DNA from: Obesumbacterium proteus
Lineage (GTDB): Bacteria > Pseudomonadota > Gammaproteobacteria > Enterobacterales > Enterobacteriaceae
Direction: 5' to 3'
NCBI RefSeq assembly: GCF_001586165.1
Contig: NZ_CP014608.1
Coordinates: 2,480,001-2,544,000 of the forward strand
Length of the DNA stretch: 64,000 nt
The position numbers and the translations under genes were made by a program. Positions 52,716-61,893 of this stretch are shown one piece after another (within the stretch, counting starts at the first letter, position 1; every line of letters starts with the position of its first letter). Under the pieces are notes generated by a model. The model ran no database searches. It was not told the DNA's origin and saw only the letters and a program-made list of their open reading frames with translations.

Positions 52716-53848
52716 GCGCCTAGGCTTGCTAAATCACGTTCGCGCAGATTGAAACGCTGCTTTGCCAGCACCACAATGCTGCGGCCTTCCGGCGTTTCAT
52801 CGGCCAGCGAAGCGAGCTGTGCCGCGCTGGCAAGCTCTTCCTCACTCACGCCGGGAACGGGTAAAAACTCGGTCGCCTGACGGTTGCCCAGCGTGATGGT
52901 GCCCGTTTTATCCAACAGCAACACATCGACGTCACCGGCGGCTTCCACGGCGCGCCCGCTGGTAGCAATGACGTTTGCGCCCAGCATGCGGCTCATACCC
53001 GCCACACCAATGGCTGACAGCAGGCCGCCAATGGTGGTTGGAATTAAACAGACCAACAGAGCAACCAGCACGGTAATGGTGACCGGAACCCCAACGTGGC
53101 TGGCCTGCGCGCTAAATAGCGAGAAGGGATAAAGCGTTGCCGTAGCCAGTAAAAACACCAGCGTTAACGCAATAAGTAAAATGGTCAGCGCGATTTCGTT
53201 CGGGGTTTTACGCCGTTTGGCACCTTCAACCATCGCAATCATGCGGTCGAGGAAGGTTTCACCAGGGTTAACGGTGCATTGGATCACCAGCCAATCCGAC
53301 AGAATACGCGTGCCGCCGGTGACGGAAGAAAAGTCGCCGCCGGATTCGCGAATGACCGGCGCTGATTCGCCGGTTATCGCGCTTTCGTCAACTGAGGCAC
53401 CGCCTTCCAACACTTCACCATCGCAGGGAATGGTGTCACCGGCTTCAACCAGCACAATATCGCCTTTGCGCAGAGAGTCAGCGGATACTTTTTCCTGCTG
53501 AGAATCATGCTGCTGCGAGGCCAGTTTTTTAGCCCAACTGGTTTTTTTCACGCCTTTGAGACTTTCGGCCTGCGCTTTGCTGCGTCCTTCTGCCAGAGCT
53601 TCGGCAAAGTTAGCAAACAGAACCGTAAACCAAAGCCAAATCGCTACGCTTCCAGTAAATGCGGCGCTGCCGTCACTTTGCCCGCTGAGAATGGAGATCC
53701 AGATAATGGTGGTGAGAATACTGCCCAAATACACCACGAACATGACCGGATTGCGCCACTGCACGCGGGGATCGAGTTTTTTAACAGCATCTTTGATAGC
53801 GGTACGGACCAGTTTTGGTTCGAACAACGCGCGTTGTTTACGAGTCAT
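52711..53848 (-). pseudogene. kdpB: kdpB, 5' part (codons 1-379), truncated by the transposon
   Basis: N-terminal fragment of the Kdp ATPase subunit, starting MTRKQRALFEPKLVRTAIKDAVKKLDPRVQWRNPVMF at 53848. It keeps the first membrane helices, the actuator motif ITGESAPV (158-165) and the phosphorylation site DKTGTIT (313-319). It ends at codon 380, inside the nucleotide-binding domain. The open frame continues through the right inverted repeat and antisense to pbrR to a stop at 52469, adding about 80 unrelated residues. Such a product lacks the TGDGTNDAP hinge and the last helices, so it should be inactive. Confidence 0.96.
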
Positions 53849-53859
53849 TATTTTATCTC

Positions 53860-55548
53860 TCAACGTGTTAACCAAACTTGCAGGTGTTCAGCTACCGGCC
53901 CCAGCGCCAGTGCTGGAATAAACGTTAATGCGCCGACCAATAAAATGGTGCCAACCAGCAATCCAATGAACAGTGCACCTTGAGTCGGGAGCGTTCCGTT
54001 TCCGGCGGGTTGACGTTTTTTTGCGACTAAAGAACCTGCAATCGCCATCACCGGAATGATGACGCCGAAGCGGCCAAGGAACATGGCAATCGCTAACAGA
54101 ACGTTATAGAACGGCGTATTCACACTCAGACCGGCGAAAGCGCTGCCGTTGTTGTTAGCCGCTGAAGAAAGGGCATAAAGCACCTCGCTAAACCCATGCG
54201 CGCCCGGATTAAGAATGCCGGCGCGGCCTGCGTCGGTCATCAGCGCAACGGCAGAGCCAATCAGCACCAGCGCAGGGGTAACCAAAATGGCCACCGCGGT
54301 CATTTTCATATCGAAAACTTCGATTTTTTTGCCGAGATATTCAGGTGTACGGCCAATCATCAAACCGGCAATAAATACCGTCAGCAGCACGAAGAGCAGC
54401 ATGCCGTAGAGACCAGAACCTACGCCGCCAAAGACGACTTCACCGATCTGCATCAGCCACATGGGCACCATGCCGCCGAGCGCCGTGAAGGAATCATGCA
54501 TGGCATTCACCGCGCCGCAGGATGCGGCGGTAGTGACAACCGAATACATCGCCGTTGCCAGAATGCCAAAGCGCGTTTCTTTCCCTTCCATATTGAAATT
54601 ACTGGCCGCGCCAAAATCGGATAAATGCGGGTTTCCCTGTAGCTCTGCGTACATCACCACGATAACGGCCACCACAAAAATCAGGCTCATGGCCCACAGC
54701 AGCGTGTGGCCTTGGCGGTTTTCTCCCACCGCTTGTCCGAAGGCAAAACAGAGCGCGGCAGGGATCAAGAAGATCGCCAGCATTTGCACCATATTGCTCA
54801 GTGCGGTTGGGTTTTCGAATGGATGTGCTGAGTTTGCGCCAAAGAAACCGCCGTCGTTGGTGCCGAGTAATTTAATGGCTTCCTGTGAGGCCACCGGCCC
54901 CATAGGCAAAAGCTGAGTACCGCCCTCCAGCGTATGCACTGTGATATAGCTATGTAGGTTTTGCAGCACGCCTTGGCTGACGAAAAACAGTGCCAGAATG
55001 AGCGACAGCGGCAGAAGAACGTAAAGCGTCACGCGGAACAGATCGACCCACGCATTACCTAACGTGCTTGCCGAGTGGCGAGCAAACCCGCGGATCAGCG
55101 CAAAGACCACGGCAATTCCCGTTGCGGCAGAAAGGAAGTTTTGTACGCTCAATCCAACCATTTGGCTGAAATAGCTCAAGGTGTTTTCGCCGCTGTATGC
55201 CTGCCAGTTGGTGTTAGTCACGAAACTGACCGCGGTATTCAGCGCGAGGTGCCAAGACATTCCTGGCATCTGCTGTGGGTTCAGCGGCAATATGCCTTGG
55301 GCCATGAGTAGAGTGAAGAGCAGCAAAATGCCCAGTAGGTTAAAGGCGATTATCGCGAGCAAATACTGTAGCCAGCTCATTTCCTGTGGCTGGATGCCAC
55401 AGCAACGCCAAAAACCATTTTCAATGCCGCGTAGGGCAACAAAGGGTTCGCCATCGATCAGGCGAGCCAATACCCTTCCCAAAGGCAATGCCAAGGCAAA
55501 AAGCACCAGCAGAAATACCGCGATCATCAGAAACGCAGAAGCAGCCAT
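53860..55548 (-). CDS. kdpA: K+-transporting ATPase channel-like subunit KdpA, with a changed filter residue
   Basis: A 562-aa subunit related to the SKT K+ channel superfamily, which selects and passes K+ in KdpFABC. Filter loops 1, 3 and 4 look normal (TNTNWQAYSG, TAASCGAVNAMHDSFT, SAANNNGSAFAG). Loop 2 reads GTNDGGFFGANS, with Asp at residue 232 (codon GAC, 54853-54855), where E. coli has Gly232 (GTNGGGFF). G232D is a known low-affinity, low-selectivity mutation in E. coli. The ATG overlaps the kdpF stop (ATGA). Otherwise the gene is full length. Confidence 0.96.
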   Translation of the reverse strand: MAASAFLMIAVFLLVLFALALPLGRVLARLIDGEPFVALRGIENGFWRCCGIQPQEMSWLQYLLAIIAFNLLGILLLFTLLMAQGILPLNPQQMPGMSWHLALNTAVSFVTNTNWQAYSGENTLSYFSQMVGLSVQNFLSAATGIAVVFALIRGFARHSASTLGNAWVDLFRVTLYVLLPLSLILALFFVSQGVLQNLHSYITVHTLEGGTQLLPMGPVASQEAIKLLGTNDGGFFGANSAHPFENPTALSNMVQMLAIFLIPAALCFAFGQAVGENRQGHTLLWAMSLIFVVAVIVVMYAELQGNPHLSDFGAASNFNMEGKETRFGILATAMYSVVTTAASCGAVNAMHDSFTALGGMVPMWLMQIGEVVFGGVGSGLYGMLLFVLLTVFIAGLMIGRTPEYLGKKIEVFDMKMTAVAILVTPALVLIGSAVALMTDAGRAGILNPGAHGFSEVLYALSSAANNNGSAFAGLSVNTPFYNVLLAIAMFLGRFGVIIPVMAIAGSLVAKKRQPAGNGTLPTQGALFIGLLVGTILLVGALTFIPALALGPVAEHLQVWLTR

Positions 55549-55637
55549 CAGAATTCCTCCGCGTTAAATAATGCATAAATCAGATAAGCCAGCAGCAATA
55601 CAACTAAGACTGCACAGGCAATCACCCCGATATTCAT
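55548..55637 (-). CDS. kdpF: K+-transporting ATPase small subunit KdpF
   Basis: A 29-aa single-span peptide, MNIGVIACAVLVVLLLAYLI then YALFNAEEF, that stabilises the KdpABC complex. It matches E. coli KdpF (29 aa). GGAGAGG lies upstream of the ATG. The TGA overlaps the kdpA ATG. It is the first gene of the operon. Confidence 0.93.
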   Translation of the reverse strand: MNIGVIACAVLVVLLLAYLIYALFNAEEF

Positions 55638-55715
55638 ACAACCTCTCCAAAGGCATTTTTGATACTGCTTAGCCTAGGTAACTTAGGGAATAAATAGCGT
55701 AAAAAGGCAGGGGAT

Positions 55716-55737
55716 GGGTGTAAAAAAAGTATAAAAA
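55716..55737 (-). promoter_or_regulatory. KdpE-binding T-rich site of the kdp promoter
   Basis: On the minus strand the sequence is TTTTTATACTTTTTTTACAC followed by CC, very close to the E. coli KdpE operator. It lies about 80 bp upstream of kdpF. A possible -10, TATTTA, is at 55691-55696. Confidence 0.8.
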
Positions 55738-56378
55738 TGATGAAAAAACAGTCGATATCTGAGTGTTTTGCAAGCGTAGTGTCGTTCAATGAAAAAGCGT
55801 GGAATGCGTTTCGCAAATCTTATTGGAGCCGCTGGCATCGCTTTTCACCTGCTACTAGGGTGATGCAAATCCGTGGAGTGATGAGGAAAGAAGGGATGCT
55901 GACGGCTTATCAGATAAATACATTTTTATATGCGGTATTACAGCAGGCGCAGGCCGCTCTGCAACAACAGGATATCCAACGCTTTGTTTGTGATGCTGTG
56001 GAGGCGTCTCGACATGGGGCGGTGGCTGAACGTGCGCCAACGGCGCAGCTGCTGTCTGCGTTACCTTTTAACCGTCAGCTAAAAAGGCTACAGGCTAGCG
56101 GCAAAGAGCAGGCTTTTTTTGTCTGGAAAATGCTGTGCCTTCCTTTGAAGCAATTCCCGAGCTCAGGAAGGCTGGTGTTAAATCAGCAAACGGATGAACC
56201 TGAATTAAATCGGCGGTTAAAAAATCTCGCCGTAGAGCTGGGCCCTGTTGAGCTGCGGATACTGAGGGGCACTCCATGGCTCGTACTGTATTTATTTAAT
56301 GGTCGCGAAGTGTGTTTGCTGCGTTTACTCGATGCGTCGCTGTTTAGTGACGCCTTTTTGAATAGCTATTTTTCATAA
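55737..56378 (+). CDS. Uncharacterised protein divergent from kdpFABC
   Basis: I do not recognise this 213-aa frame. The translation is basic (SYWSRWHRFSPATR), with a Gln/Ala-rich helix (YAVLQQAQAALQQQDIQRFVCDAVEASRHG) and a hydrophobic C-terminal part (LRILRGTPWLVLYLFNGREVCLLRLLDASLF). There is no signal peptide and no clear membrane helix. ATGATG at 55737/55740 lacks a good ribosome-binding site and overlaps the KdpE site, so a later start such as 55863 is possible. Composition resembles the neighbouring chromosome. Position between kdpF and ybfA has no E. coli counterpart. It could be spurious at its 5' end, but the length argues for a real gene. Confidence 0.6.
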   Translation: MMKKQSISECFASVVSFNEKAWNAFRKSYWSRWHRFSPATRVMQIRGVMRKEGMLTAYQINTFLYAVLQQAQAALQQQDIQRFVCDAVEASRHGAVAERAPTAQLLSALPFNRQLKRLQASGKEQAFFVWKMLCLPLKQFPSSGRLVLNQQTDEPELNRRLKNLAVELGPVELRILRGTPWLVLYLFNGREVCLLRLLDASLFSDAFLNSYFS

Positions 56379-56644
56379 GCGAGGCATAAATGTTAAATAA
56401 AAGTATCAATAAAATAACTAATGTTAAGTTTTTATTTAACCATAAAGTAACAAAATTACATAAAGGCACAATGAAGGCGAAAAAAACAGCAAATATAGTG
56501 GTCGGATGAGTGGTAAACTTTCAGCGGATGGGGTAATATTTTGTTCAGATTACAGGCAAACTTAAATTTGAAACATTTTAATTTATAACGTCCGCTGCTT
56601 TAGTGCTCCCTTTGGGGAAACAGCTACGTTTTAAGGAGGACTCA

Positions 56645-56845
56645 ATGTACCAACAGTATTCATTATCTCGCATTCTCCTGCGTCGTTGTGGCGTTGTTAT
56701 TGCCGGTGTTTTGGCTCTGCCAGTGATGTTATTCCGCAGCGATCGCGCACGTTTTTATAGCTATCTGCACCGCGTTTGGTCTAAAACCAGCGATAAGCCG
56801 GTTTGGTTGGCGCAGTCGGAGCAGGTCACCGCTGATTTTTATTAA
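56645..56845 (+). CDS. ybfA: Small protein YbfA (DUF2517)
   Basis: A 66-aa protein with one hydrophobic helix (VVIAGVLALPVMLF), then the highly conserved SDRARFYSYLHRVWSKTSDKPVWLAQSE and ending TADFY, as in E. coli YbfA (68 aa). The function is unknown; it is next to kdp in E. coli too. AAGGAGGA lies 5-13 bp upstream of the ATG at 56645; the frame extends further but without homology. The 266 bp before it (56379-56644) are AT-rich and must hold its promoter. Confidence 0.92.
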   Translation: MYQQYSLSRILLRRCGVVIAGVLALPVMLFRSDRARFYSYLHRVWSKTSDKPVWLAQSEQVTADFY

Positions 56846-56871
56846 TCGCTGCTAGCGAAACGGCAAACGTG

Positions 56872-56902
56872 AAGAAACCACCTCAATGCAGGTGGTTTTT
56901 TG
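56872..56902 (+). terminator. Intrinsic terminator of ybfA
   Basis: The stem AAACCACCT/AGGTGGTTT with loop CAATGC is followed by a T run. Confidence 0.92.
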
Positions 56903-57047
56903 CTATCTGGAACGATTAAAAGCAATTTTCTGCATCTGGTTTATCTTCGATTGTCCATATCCCTATCTTTTCTTGGTGTAATTCCTTCTCTTCAGCACCT
57001 ACACTGAAAGTGCACAACCCATAAATATCAATAAATAGAGGTGCGCG

Positions 57048-57995
57048 ATGTCAGATAAAATACCCGTTGGTGTGAGCGCCTGTTTGCTGGGCGAAAACGT
57101 TCGTTTTGATGGTGGCCACAAACGGTTACCGTTTGCGGTGGATGAGCTGTCTCCCTTTGTGCGTTTCGAAGCTGTGTGCCCCGAAATGGCGATTGGGTTA
57201 CCGTCGCCACGCCCAACACTTCGTTTGATCAAACAGGGCGATGATGTGGCACTGGTTAACAGCCGTGATGGGGAAGGGGATGTGACGCAAAAAATGCGTG
57301 ATTTCTCCAAACAGAAAGTGGCGAGCCTTGAACATCTGTGCGGCTACCTTGTTTGCGCTAAATCGCCCAGCTGTGGCATGGAAAGAGTGAAGGTGTATAC
57401 CGAACATGACGCGCGTAAAAGCGGGGTCGGGATTTTCACCCAGCAGCTGATGGCGCATATGCCTTGGCTGCCGGTAGAAGAGGACGGCAGATTATATGAC
57501 CCCGAACTACGAGAAAATTTTGTTGAGCGTATTTACGCGCTACACGAGTTTAACCAGCTGTGGAAAAGCGGTTTAACCCGTGGTGCGTTAGTGGCTTTCC
57601 ACAGTCGCTATAAGCTATCTCTGCTGGCTCACTCACAGCCGGAATATCGCGAACTGGGGCGTTTTGTTGCGGCGATGGAGCAGTGGGAATCCTTAGATGA
57701 ATACGCGCACGAATATCGAAATCGTTTTATGGCTTTGCTTAAGCATAAAGCCTCGCGCCGTAATCATACCAACGTGTTACAGCACGTTCAGGGCTATTTC
57801 CGTCGCCAGCTCACCAGCAGTCAGCGGCAGGAACTGGCCGATCTGATCCTGCGTTATCGGCAGGGAACTCAACCGCTGTTGGCGCCTATCACGCTGCTAC
57901 GCCATTACCTCAAAGAATATCCAGACAGCTATTTAGCCGGGCAGCGTTATTTTGACCCTTACCCTGAAGTACTGCGTTTGCGGTATGGCCACTAG
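57048..57995 (+). CDS. DUF523-DUF1722 fusion (TudS-like iron-sulfur domain plus YbgA domain)
   Basis: A two-domain protein of 315 aa. The N-terminal half (about 1-150) is DUF523, the family of thiouracil desulfidase TudS, with its three Cys motifs: GVSACLLGENVRFDGG, EAVCPEMAIGLPSPRPTLRL and CAKSPSCGMERVKVY, expected to hold a 4Fe-4S cluster. The C-terminal half (about 185-315) is DUF1722, equivalent to E. coli YbgA (169 aa), which lacks the first domain. It is followed 18 bp later by phrB, as ybgA is in E. coli, suggesting a joint role, perhaps with modified or damaged pyrimidines; that role is inference. Confidence 0.88.
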   Translation: MSDKIPVGVSACLLGENVRFDGGHKRLPFAVDELSPFVRFEAVCPEMAIGLPSPRPTLRLIKQGDDVALVNSRDGEGDVTQKMRDFSKQKVASLEHLCGYLVCAKSPSCGMERVKVYTEHDARKSGVGIFTQQLMAHMPWLPVEEDGRLYDPELRENFVERIYALHEFNQLWKSGLTRGALVAFHSRYKLSLLAHSQPEYRELGRFVAAMEQWESLDEYAHEYRNRFMALLKHKASRRNHTNVLQHVQGYFRRQLTSSQRQELADLILRYRQGTQPLLAPITLLRHYLKEYPDSYLAGQRYFDPYPEVLRLRYGH

Positions 57996-58013
57996 CATTG
58001 ACAAGGAAAGGTA

Positions 58014-59444
58014 ATGACTGTCACACATTTAGTTTGGTTTCGTAACGATCTACGGATAACGGATAATCGTGCGCTGCATACCGCCTGTCAGGATATGCAC
58101 GCTAAGGTGATCGCGGTTTATATCGCGACGCCTGAGCAGTGGCAGCAACATGATATGGCGCCGCGTCAGGCGGCGTTTATTCAGCAAAATCTTGATTGCC
58201 TAGACGCTTCACTAGCAGAAAAAAATATCCCTCTTTTCTCTCATCAATGCGCGGATTTTGCCGAGAGCGTTGAGTGGCTCAGTGATTTTTGCCAGAAAAA
58301 TAGCGTCACCGATCTATTTTACAACCGCCAATATGAACTGAATGAGCGACACCGTGACGACCGAGTCAGTGAGTTACTGCAAGGAAAGTGCACGCTGCAT
58401 GCCTTTGATGACAGTTTGCTTCTGCCTCCCGGTAGCGTGGTGACCGGCAGCGGCGAAATGTATAAAGTGTTTACTCCGTTCCGTAAGTCTTTCCTACAAC
58501 GCTTAACCCATTCAGATACACGCTGTTTGCCTGCCCCCAAACCGAGAGCGGATAAGGCTGAACGGCCGCCGATAGTGTCTATTGATTATCCCTTCGAGCA
58601 ACCCGATCCGTCACTATTCCCTGCGGGAGAGGACGCCGCGTTACAGCGGTTACGGAGTTTCTGCCGAGAACGCGTGCAGGACTATCAGCAGCAGCGTGAT
58701 ATTCCGGCCATTGATGGCACGAGTTGCTTGTCGCCCTATCTGGCCATCGGCGTGCTGTCGCCACGCCAGTGCTTTAACCGGCTTTTGGCTGAATGTCCGC
58801 AAGCGTTGGAAGACGATCAAAGCGGCGCTTTTGTTTGGCTCAATGAGCTGGTTTGGCGCGAGTTTTATCGCCACCTGCTGGTGGCTTATCCCAAGCTGTG
58901 TCGGCATAAACCGTTTATTGCGTGGACAGACAATGTGCGCTGGAGCGGTGACGCCGATCATTTAGCGGCGTGGAAAGCGGGGAAAACCGGTTTTCCGATT
59001 GTGGATGCTGCGATGCGGCAATTAAACCAAACGGGGTGGATGCATAATCGACTGCGCATGATTGTCGCCAGCTTTTTAGTTAAAGATCTGTTGATAAACT
59101 GGCGAGCGGGAGAGTGCTATTTTATGTCTCAACTGCTGGACGGAGATTTGGCAGCGAATAACGGCGGTTGGCAGTGGGCGGCATCTTCAGGAACCGATGC
59201 GGCACCCTATTTTCGTATTTTTAACCCGACTACGCAGGGCGAGCGCTTTGACAAAAAGGGCGATTTTATTCGTCGCTGGCTGCCAGAGCTTGCGGATGTA
59301 CCAGACAGTGATATTCATCACCCCCATCAATGGGCGATTAAACAAGGTCGCGTGTTAGACTACCCTGAACCACTGGTGGATCATGCCGTTGCACGTAAGC
59401 AAACCCTTCAAGCTTTTGAAGAGGCTAAGCGAGGCGCGGGCTGA
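58014..59444 (+). CDS. phrB: Deoxyribodipyrimidine photolyase
   Basis: Light-driven repair of cyclobutane pyrimidine dimers using FADH- and a folate antenna. The 476-aa product (E. coli 472) begins MTVTHLVWFRNDLRITDNRAL. FAD/DNA-binding blocks are SCLSPYLAIGVLSPRQCF, VWLNELVWREFYRHLLVAYP and TGFPIVDAAMRQLNQTGWMHNRLRMIVASFLVKDLLINWRAGECYFMSQLLDGDLAANNGGWQWAASSGTDAAPYFRIFNP. The Trp electron-transfer residues are in place. It is probably co-transcribed with the DUF523-DUF1722 gene. Confidence 0.97.
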   Translation: MTVTHLVWFRNDLRITDNRALHTACQDMHAKVIAVYIATPEQWQQHDMAPRQAAFIQQNLDCLDASLAEKNIPLFSHQCADFAESVEWLSDFCQKNSVTDLFYNRQYELNERHRDDRVSELLQGKCTLHAFDDSLLLPPGSVVTGSGEMYKVFTPFRKSFLQRLTHSDTRCLPAPKPRADKAERPPIVSIDYPFEQPDPSLFPAGEDAALQRLRSFCRERVQDYQQQRDIPAIDGTSCLSPYLAIGVLSPRQCFNRLLAECPQALEDDQSGAFVWLNELVWREFYRHLLVAYPKLCRHKPFIAWTDNVRWSGDADHLAAWKAGKTGFPIVDAAMRQLNQTGWMHNRLRMIVASFLVKDLLINWRAGECYFMSQLLDGDLAANNGGWQWAASSGTDAAPYFRIFNPTTQGERFDKKGDFIRRWLPELADVPDSDIHHPHQWAIKQGRVLDYPEPLVDHAVARKQTLQAFEEAKRGAG

Positions 59445-59482
59445 TATTTCCAGCCGCTTTTACTGCAAGGAGCACATAACAA

Positions 59483-60463
59483 ATGCGAAAGACACTCATA
59501 GCTGTGGTGCTGGCGGGCTATTCCGCATTTACCTGGGCCAGTTTTGACGTTGTGGCGTTAGGCACTCAGGGAGGATTATCGGGAGATAACCTGACTTCGT
59601 ACCTTATTCGCACCGAAGGGGATGCCCGCTATATTGCGTTAGATGCGGGCAGCACTTTACCCGGCATTGCGAAAGGCATTGAAAAAGGGAGTTTCCCAGA
59701 CGTCACGCCAGAAAAAGCCGCACCGCTCACGCCGCAGGGCTACATTTTCCGTGAGCAGATTAACGCCTATTTCATCAGCCACCCCCATCTGGATCACGTT
59801 GCCGGTCTGATTTTGGGCTCGCCCGATGACAAAAAGAAGACTATCTATACCCTTGCCGACAGTGCGAATACGCTGCATAACCACTATTTCAACTGGAAAA
59901 GTTGGCCAAATTTCAGCGATGCAGGCAACGGTGAACGATTAGGCACTTATCGAATTAATTCGCCGCGTGTAGGCCAGACCTTTACGTTGGGCGTAACGCC
60001 GATGCGCGGAGTAATTTATCCGCTGAGCCATAATGGAACGGCATCGTCGATGCTATTGATTAGCGCGCGCGGGGAGTCTTTTGCCTACTTTGGCGATACC
60101 GGCGCTGACGCTGTAGAACGCTCTAAAAATCTGGATGCGATTTGGCGTGTTTTAGGGCCTCTCATCCAGCAAAAAGCGCTCAAAGGGATGATTATTGAAA
60201 CGTCCTATGATGACGCGCAGCCTGACAATAAACTGCTTGGACATCTAACGCCCAAGTTGCTGCTTTCCGAGCTGACTCAGCTGGAGAAATACAGCGGCGG
60301 CGCAGGTTCGTTGAAAGATTTACCGATTGTGATTAGCCATATTAAACCCACGCTGGTGGCGGGGAAGGATCCGCAAGCGTTGATTCAGCAACAGCTGAGC
60401 GCAGGGAATTCATTGGGCGTGAAGTTTATGTTTATGCAACAGGGCGACAAAGCCGTTTTCTAA
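59483..60463 (+). CDS. Periplasmic MBL-fold class II cyclic-nucleotide phosphodiesterase-like protein
   Basis: A 326-aa protein with a signal peptide (MRKTLIAVVLAGYSAFTWA) and the class II cyclic-nucleotide phosphodiesterase pattern: FDVVALGTQGGLSGDNLTSYLI, the metal motif SHPHLDHVAGLIL, YPLSHNGTASSMLLI, YFGDTGAD and the C-terminal VISHIKPTL. Relatives include Vibrio fischeri CpdP, a periplasmic 3',5'-cAMP phosphodiesterase, and yeast PDE1. The substrate here is inferred. AAGGAG lies upstream of the ATG. It stands between phrB and ybgI, where E. coli has dtpD. Confidence 0.85.
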   Translation: MRKTLIAVVLAGYSAFTWASFDVVALGTQGGLSGDNLTSYLIRTEGDARYIALDAGSTLPGIAKGIEKGSFPDVTPEKAAPLTPQGYIFREQINAYFISHPHLDHVAGLILGSPDDKKKTIYTLADSANTLHNHYFNWKSWPNFSDAGNGERLGTYRINSPRVGQTFTLGVTPMRGVIYPLSHNGTASSMLLISARGESFAYFGDTGADAVERSKNLDAIWRVLGPLIQQKALKGMIIETSYDDAQPDNKLLGHLTPKLLLSELTQLEKYSGGAGSLKDLPIVISHIKPTLVAGKDPQALIQQQLSAGNSLGVKFMFMQQGDKAVF

Positions 60464-60494
60464 TGATTAATCAAAATTTTTGTGACTAGACACT

Positions 60495-61238
60495 ATGAAT
60501 AATATTGAACTGGAAAAACTGCTCGATCAGCATCTTAGCGTTAATGATTTCCGTGACTATGCACCCAATGGTTTGCAGGTTGAGGGGCGACAGGAAATTA
60601 AGAAAGTCATTACCGGTGTGACCGCCTGTCAGGCTCTGCTCGACGCCGCCGTGGCGGAGCAGGCCGATGCTATTTTGGTGCACCACGGTTATTTCTGGAA
60701 AAACGATGCGCCAACCGTGCGCGGTATGCGTCGTCATCGTTTGAAAACGCTGCTGATTAATGACATTAACCTGTATGGCTACCATCTGCCGTTGGATGCC
60801 CATCCGGTGCTGGGCAACAATGCGCAGCTGGCGCGCGTGATGAAAATCAAGCCATTAGGGATGATCGATCCTTTGCTGCCTTACGGTGAGTTTGAGCAAC
60901 CGATGAGCGCGGGTGAGGTGATTGGTCGTTTGGAGCGTAAGCTACAACATGCCGTGTTACACAGCGGAGATAATGCGCCACAGGAGATCCGTCGCGTTGC
61001 GTGGTGTACTGGCGGTGGTCAGAGCTATATTGAGCAGGCCGCTGAGTTTGGCGTTGACGCGTTTATTAGCGGTGAGGTTTCAGAGAAAACCATTCATATT
61101 GCACGTGAGATGGCGCTGCATTTCTTTGCGGCGGGTCATCATGCCACAGAGCGTGGCGGCATTCGTGCGTTAGGCGAGTGGTTAGCGGCGGAACATGGAT
61201 TAGATGTGAAGTTTATTGATATCCCTAATCCAGCGTAA
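60495..61238 (+). CDS. ybgI: NIF3/DUF34-family metal-binding protein YbgI
   Basis: A 247-aa protein, the same length as E. coli YbgI, which forms a toroidal hexamer with a dinuclear metal site. Metal ligands are in VHHGYFWKN, the LPLDAHP segment, and the C-terminal AAGHHATERGGIRALGEWL. It was once annotated as GTP cyclohydrolase I type 2, without good support; the true function is unresolved. Start MNNIELEKLLDQHL. Confidence 0.96.
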   Translation: MNNIELEKLLDQHLSVNDFRDYAPNGLQVEGRQEIKKVITGVTACQALLDAAVAEQADAILVHHGYFWKNDAPTVRGMRRHRLKTLLINDINLYGYHLPLDAHPVLGNNAQLARVMKIKPLGMIDPLLPYGEFEQPMSAGEVIGRLERKLQHAVLHSGDNAPQEIRRVAWCTGGGQSYIEQAAEFGVDAFISGEVSEKTIHIAREMALHFFAAGHHATERGGIRALGEWLAAEHGLDVKFIDIPNPA

Positions 61239-61263
61239 AAGCGTCATGCAGTAATGAGAAACA

Positions 61264-61309
61264 CTCCGTTGCTATCGGTATTTGTTCGATAAAACCGATA
61301 ACAACGGAG
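61264..61309. terminator. Bidirectional hairpin between ybgI and yjdM
   Basis: Outer stem CTCCGTTG/CAACGGAG and inner TATCGGT/ACCGATA lie between two convergent genes. T tracts are poor on both sides. Confidence 0.65.
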
Positions 61310-61317
61310 ATAGAAAT

Positions 61318-61653
61318 TTAGCTCTTTTTCACAAACTCAGATTTCAGCTTCATTTGGCCGAAACCGTCGATTTTACAATCGATGTTGTGGTCGCCTTCAA
61401 CCAGACGAATTCCCTTCACTTTGGTGCCGATCTTCAGCATAGACGAGCTGCCTTTTACCTTCAGATCTTTGATTACGGTGACGGAATCGCCATCCACCAG
61501 CAGATTGCCGTTAGCGTCTTTCACCACCAGTTCATCGCTTTCTTCTGCCGGTGCGCTGTCATTCCATTCGTAAGCACATTCAGGGCAAATGTACATATCG
61601 TTGTCCTGATAGGTGTATTCAGAGTTGCACTTCGGGCAGTTTGGTAATTGCAT
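61318..61653 (-). CDS. yjdM: Zinc-ribbon protein YjdM (PhnA family)
   Basis: A 111-aa protein nearly identical to E. coli YjdM. The N-terminal zinc ribbon is CPKCNSEYTYQDNDMYICPECAYEW; the KOW/SH3-like C-terminal domain is LLVDGDSVTVIKDLKVKGSSSMLKIGTKVKGIRLVEGDHNIDCKIDGFGQMKLKSEFVKKS. The old name PhnA is misleading; it is not phosphonoacetate hydrolase. The function is unknown. In E. coli it is next to the phn region; here it lies beside ybgI. Confidence 0.95.
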   Translation of the reverse strand: MQLPNCPKCNSEYTYQDNDMYICPECAYEWNDSAPAEESDELVVKDANGNLLVDGDSVTVIKDLKVKGSSSMLKIGTKVKGIRLVEGDHNIDCKIDGFGQMKLKSEFVKKS

Positions 61654-61893
61654 GCTAAGGTCGCCTTTAACAGAAAATAAAAAAATGCAGCGCTGCTATT
61701 GTGATGATTGATCCCCACGGTCTTGGTGTCGTCTCAAGTCGGCTGGGGATCTAGCAGTGATTCCGCAGGGCGGATCTGCAAAGCGCGCGATCATACAACT
61801 TTTGACCAATATCGAAAATGATTTATGTTAAAAAGATCGCAATTAGAGCGCTTCTTATAACCTAAATAGCGTAAAGAGTCTATTTTATCGCCG

